From Centropus unirufus (taxonomy: Eukaryota > Chordata > Aves > Cuculiformes > Centropidae), in the NCBI GenBank assembly GCA_013397695.1, contig VYZI01000195.1, positions 1,134,723 through 1,198,722 on the forward strand: DNA of 64,000 nucleotides, given 5' to 3'. Position 1 is the first letter of the stretch, and the number at the start of each line of letters is the position of its first letter. Below are positions 60,001-64,000 of the stretch, in pieces. Both the position numbers and the translations under genes were made by a program. Below the pieces are notes generated by a model. That model saw nothing but the letters and a program-made list of their open reading frames with translations. It ran no database searches and was not told the DNA's origin.

Positions 60001-63000
60001 TAATATACTTTCTACTTTTTGTCTCCTGTAAAGCTATGATTCTTATAACTTCGATTCACTTCTGCATATATTGGACACCCCCCCCAATCTGTTTGCTTTT
60101 TATCCACTTTGCCCCCAAAACCTCAAATTCTAAAACCAAAGTGAGATTATTTAAACCAATTGCTTCCTTGTAGTCTTAAACCTGTGGACACATTCGGTAC
60201 ACAGATGTGTACCTTAATAACTGAGAGATTTAGGTGCCAAAATTTAAAAGTGGGATATCTGTCACAGGAGCACAGAGACCCAATAAAAGTGCTTGTGTAT
60301 GTTTTCACATTGCCCCATAAAAGGAGTATCGAGGTCTCAAACTGATCTCCCATGAATTAAATTAAATATTACTCCCAAGTTTAAAGGAAGGCAATTTCAT
60401 TTGAACTGGCTACCTGCAGTAGAAGGTAAAGAAATCTCCATTAAGAAAAAAGGCCATTCAGTGGACACCATACAGGAAGCCGCGTAAGAGGCATTTTACA
60501 CATGATGTTTTCCATATCTTTAACTAGTGAATAAATAGCCTGTTAGCCTATACATACAAAATAAAATAATGGCTAAAATCTCCAACAATAATTAGTTACA
60601 TATTTTTGTGAAGTCCCACAGAATTTTGAAAATATTACTTAAGGCTGACTCATTTCAAATGAGTTCCACTAAAAACAATTCACTTCCAGATTATGAAGGC
60701 TGAAGGTGCTTATTATTTTTTTCATCTGAAAACTTCCACTCCTCCAAATTGAAATTTTATTTTTTCAGTCTCTCCACTATACTTACTTGTTAAATGGAAA
60801 GTGTTAGAGCACATACTGTAAGCATTACAACATTTGTGGTTCAAAATCTTTTTTCCTTTCTCCTAAAAGGAAATAACAACTTTGGAAATTTACAAAAATG
60901 GTAATAGTGGTACAACATATTAGCAGACTGCAACAGATAATTTAGTTGAGCATGGATCATTGTTTCTAAAAAATTGCTCACTGTTTCCCTTCAAACTTGA
61001 CAGTGTCTATATTCTAGCACTGTTAGCCTCCTCCTTGCTGCTTTTCACTGTTTTTGTACTAGATTGCATTTAATTTAATTCAAATTGTCAATGGCTAAAT
61101 TCCCCTGAGTTGATTCAAAGCTTGATCAAGCCTCTTTTATGATGAGCTGCACAGAGGAGGGCAAGATGCTGTTTTTAAGACAGACTTCTATACAAATATA
61201 CTACACCTGGTGTTACAACATTTAAAATGTGCAAGTCTTTGTGTAGAAGAAAGTCAAGTGACACTGAAACATGAACCAATTCAAATTATTCCTAATGTAA
61301 TGAATGAAAGAGATTCTCAAGGAGTTGTTGAATTTGTGGGAGAGTTGTGGTTACAGGTGAAAATAATACTACCAGCTCTGTGCATTGAGCAGTACAGATA
61401 ATTTATGGGAAATGAAAGAGGTGGATTTTGAAAATTTAACTAGCTCACTGCCTATTGTTTATCTATACTAACAGTGTCTAAATGTAGATTTGCTTTGAAA
61501 ATTACTGGATGCTAAACATATTGCCCTAATCTAAGCATTAGCAGCGTATGCTTTCTTCAGGTCACTACTGTTTAAGGTCAACAGTGGTGTTGCATTATCT
61601 ACCTCAATCTGCTATATAACACAAACTATTAAATTTTGCCCTGTTACTGTTGCACTGAGTTAAACAAAATGCCTTTGTTTACATATCCTCCAGAAAAATT
61701 ATAAAAATTATCAAAGATGTGAAAATTTTCGTAGTTTTTTGATCTGACGTAAGAATCTGTCCATTTTTGGGTAGAGGAATGCATCTTATGTAGCAGCCAA
61801 CATAATTTAGACTACCAGATGAATAAGGCTTATTTATCACTGTCATCATGCTTGTATCTGGTAATAAGTATTTGCAGACAGCACCTGGAAGTATGGAGCT
61901 GTTTGCCTGGATGGTAGGAAGGAGAGCCTGCTCAGTTAGCACAGACCCACAAGACCCCTGCTCAATGTCGTAGTTTTCTTCCATATCTCCTTGAAGCACA
62001 AACACCGGGAAATTTTAGGTTTATGAACTCAACAGGTTTGCCTACTAATAGATGAACAGTATCTTCAGTCTCTCAGTTTGTATGGTGAGATGTTCTATGA
62101 TTCTATGCAGGATGCAATCATCCAGTGTGCAGCCATACTACTTCTGCCAGTTGACATGATCCTAAGCTGGGGCATATCCTCTTGGTAATAAATTTCTTTT
62201 GCCAATAAGATGGGACAGCTTGGGAGCCACTTAATGTGCATGGTGCAAAAGTACCACTCATTGTAATTTTTAAAATGAAACATCTTGGAAAAATCTACTG
62301 CTACAATGAAAACCTAATGAGTAAATAAAGGCTTGCTAGACAAAAACAATGACATAATTATTTATATATTAGTATCTATTCTGGCATTTAGTTGCCAATT
62401 AATTCATTACCAACTAAATTTTGTATCAGATGTTCACATTATTTTTTCCTGGGACTGGTGACAACCTTAAGGTGTGGGATAATTTCTACTTGTAGACCAT
62501 GAAGACGAACAATCCACTGGTTTTCTGGTATTCCTAGGCTTATGAAAATGGATTGTAAATTAAACAAAGATCTTCTATGTCACTTTGTAAGACAATGAGG
62601 TGCATTTTTTTATGGCAACCCAACTTGAGACTATTTATCCCTAAGAAATATTTAGGCCTTTTCACTTTAGAAAGAATATGATAATCTTCACATGATAAAA
62701 CTACTTCGTCTGATAAAAGTACATCAGTCTACTCCTCTCCAAATGCAGAGATACAATGCTTTTTTTTTTTACATATTTATTTTCTATCCATTATCTTGTG
62801 CCTGTTAAGTTGTGCTTCTGTAACATTGATAGAATTTATTTTCCTCATCATATACATTGGCTTCTTCCAACTATCTTTAACCATACTATCTGGGGATCTG
62901 TTAATGATATCTTCAGTGCCACTCATTTTTCCTTTATTACTAATAAGCCCAGAGACACTATTTTGTATATTTCACATTTCCTCATTCTTCATGTCTCATA

Positions 63001-64000
63001 TCTTTTTCCCCCCACTTCTAAATACATTTCACTTTTCTACTGAAACAAGAAAGCTTATGGCTAAAATTGGCCTCTCAAGTTGTACAGTCAGTTGAGAGAA
63101 GGTATTTGAGGACAATCTCTTAAATTCTTTTTAAGTGTAGGTATTCTTATTTTTCTTCTAATTTTTTCCTCCCAGACAAATTTGCTCACCCTTTTTCTGT
63201 TTGAGGACATTGAGTTCCTCTGAAATATTGGCTGGAAGTATGCTTTTGACCATATTAAATAGTCAGCTTTGGCAACCACCAGATTCCAGTCCAGTGGTTA
63301 ATTTGTCCTTATTCATCATGAAGAGGTCCAGACATGGTCCAAACATGCTTCATGTTTTATGCAATACTTTTTGTCTTAGCAATTGTGTAGTATTGAGAAA
63401 CTCTACTAGTGCTTTACTATGGACTACAAGGAACTTGTAGCAACGTATCACAAAATAACATTTCACATTTGAAAAGCTATTTAGTAACTCATTAACTGCA
63501 CTTCTCTGTGAGACACAGACAATTTTTTTAAAAGAGTATTCTCAGATGCTGTATCAGACAGAGAAGTGGAGTTAATGAGATAGTAAACAGACTTATGGAG
63601 TCTAGTGAGAGATTCATATTTCTAACACAGACACTGTAACAGTATTCAGTTACCTGAATGTAGGCATCTAGTACTATTCGAGATGCTCTGAGGTATCCAG
63701 TTCATCTGTATAGGATAGGAGAAAGGACTTTAAAACCTGACCCCTTTTCAAGTGGCTCTTGATGACAAAGCACGGTACTCCAAAGAGCCTAAATAAAAAT
63801 ACATCTGCATTTAGGCAGTTGCCTTTTATTAAGAGGATTCAGTCAGCCAGTGATGAAAAGATACCAACCGCTGACTGATATGACTAGGACTGTCTAGCAC
63901 ATCCAAGTGGAGATGGTTGCTGTAATTCAGGACCTCGAAAAGACCTATCCTGTCCTACGGTAGTGGCAGGAGGCCAGGCACATTGAAGCGATCTAGGCTG
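57080..64000. other. Intergenic DNA upstream of LUM, towards the expected DCN
   Basis: About 6.9 kb without a gene I can support. No decorin exon was recognised. The longest minus-strand open frame here (61679-62005) and the paired frames at 62756-63095 show no domain I know. Low-complexity items are a C run at about 60077-60085 and a purine-rich run (GAGGGGGAAAAAAAAAAA) at about 57125-57142 just upstream of the LUM promoter candidate. A lone ATTCTATGAT-like CR1-tail string occurs near 62093. Confidence 0.5.

Noticed and set aside
61679..62005. 108-codon open frame on the minus strand near the right end, considered as a DCN exon or a novel gene
   Set aside because: It has no leucine-rich repeat pattern, no SLRP cysteine motif, no matching splice sites at sensible places, and no similarity I recognise. 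Frames this long occur by chance in 64 kb.
62085..62110. CR1-tail-like string TTCTATGATTCTATG
   Set aside because: The sequence before it does not resemble a CR1 3' end, so it may be chance or a remnant too short to support.
1..64000. CRISPR arrays, operons, riboswitches, prokaryotic mobile systems, tRNA or rRNA genes
   Set aside because: None seen. The window is vertebrate nuclear DNA with spliced genes and LINEs.

Overview
The window looks like bird nuclear genomic DNA. It is AT-rich and intron-rich, carries several copies of the avian LINE family CR1, and encodes three vertebrate small leucine-rich proteoglycans (SLRPs) whose proteins look avian. I cannot name the species from sequence alone. 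A 65-base run of N inside one intron shows that it comes from a draft assembly.

Layout, all three genes transcribed right to left on the minus strand. (1) EPYC (epiphycan): only the 5' part is here. The first coding exon is at 4054-4234 and a likely non-coding exon 1 ends at 6290. The leucine-rich repeat exons are not visible and should lie beyond the left edge. A 5'-truncated CR1 occupies about 1-1215. (2) About 21 kb of apparently gene-free DNA (6.4-27.8 kb) holding one CR1, a 60-bp tandem duplication and a small microsatellite hairpin. (3) KERA (keratocan), complete: exon 1 near 35.6 kb, exon 2 at 33250-34142 and exon 3 from 28034 to the stop at 27862, giving 352 residues. (4) About 10.7 kb between KERA and LUM, with two CR1 clusters at 41.9-42.2 and 43.0-44.6 kb. 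(5) LUM (lumican), complete coding sequence: exon 1 ending at 57003, exon 2 at 53945-54841 and exon 3 from 47400 to the stop at 47246, giving 343 residues. Its second intron holds the assembly gap and an antisense CR1. (6) About 7 kb upstream of LUM with no gene I can recognise. By vertebrate synteny DCN (decorin) should follow to the right, but I do not see it.

The gene products are secreted extracellular matrix proteins. Lumican and keratocan are class II SLRPs that bind collagen fibrils and carry keratan sulfate on N-linked sites, and they set fibril spacing in cornea and other connective tissue. Epiphycan is a class III SLRP of growth-plate cartilage. The order EPYC-KERA-LUM in one orientation matches the known vertebrate SLRP cluster (human 12q21).

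I found no evidence of an undescribed molecular system. The items worth a second look are promoter and exon 1 candidates, an extra N-glycosylation sequon in lumican, identical intron phase in KERA and LUM, the repeat architecture, and long non-coding stretches that could hold shared enhancers.
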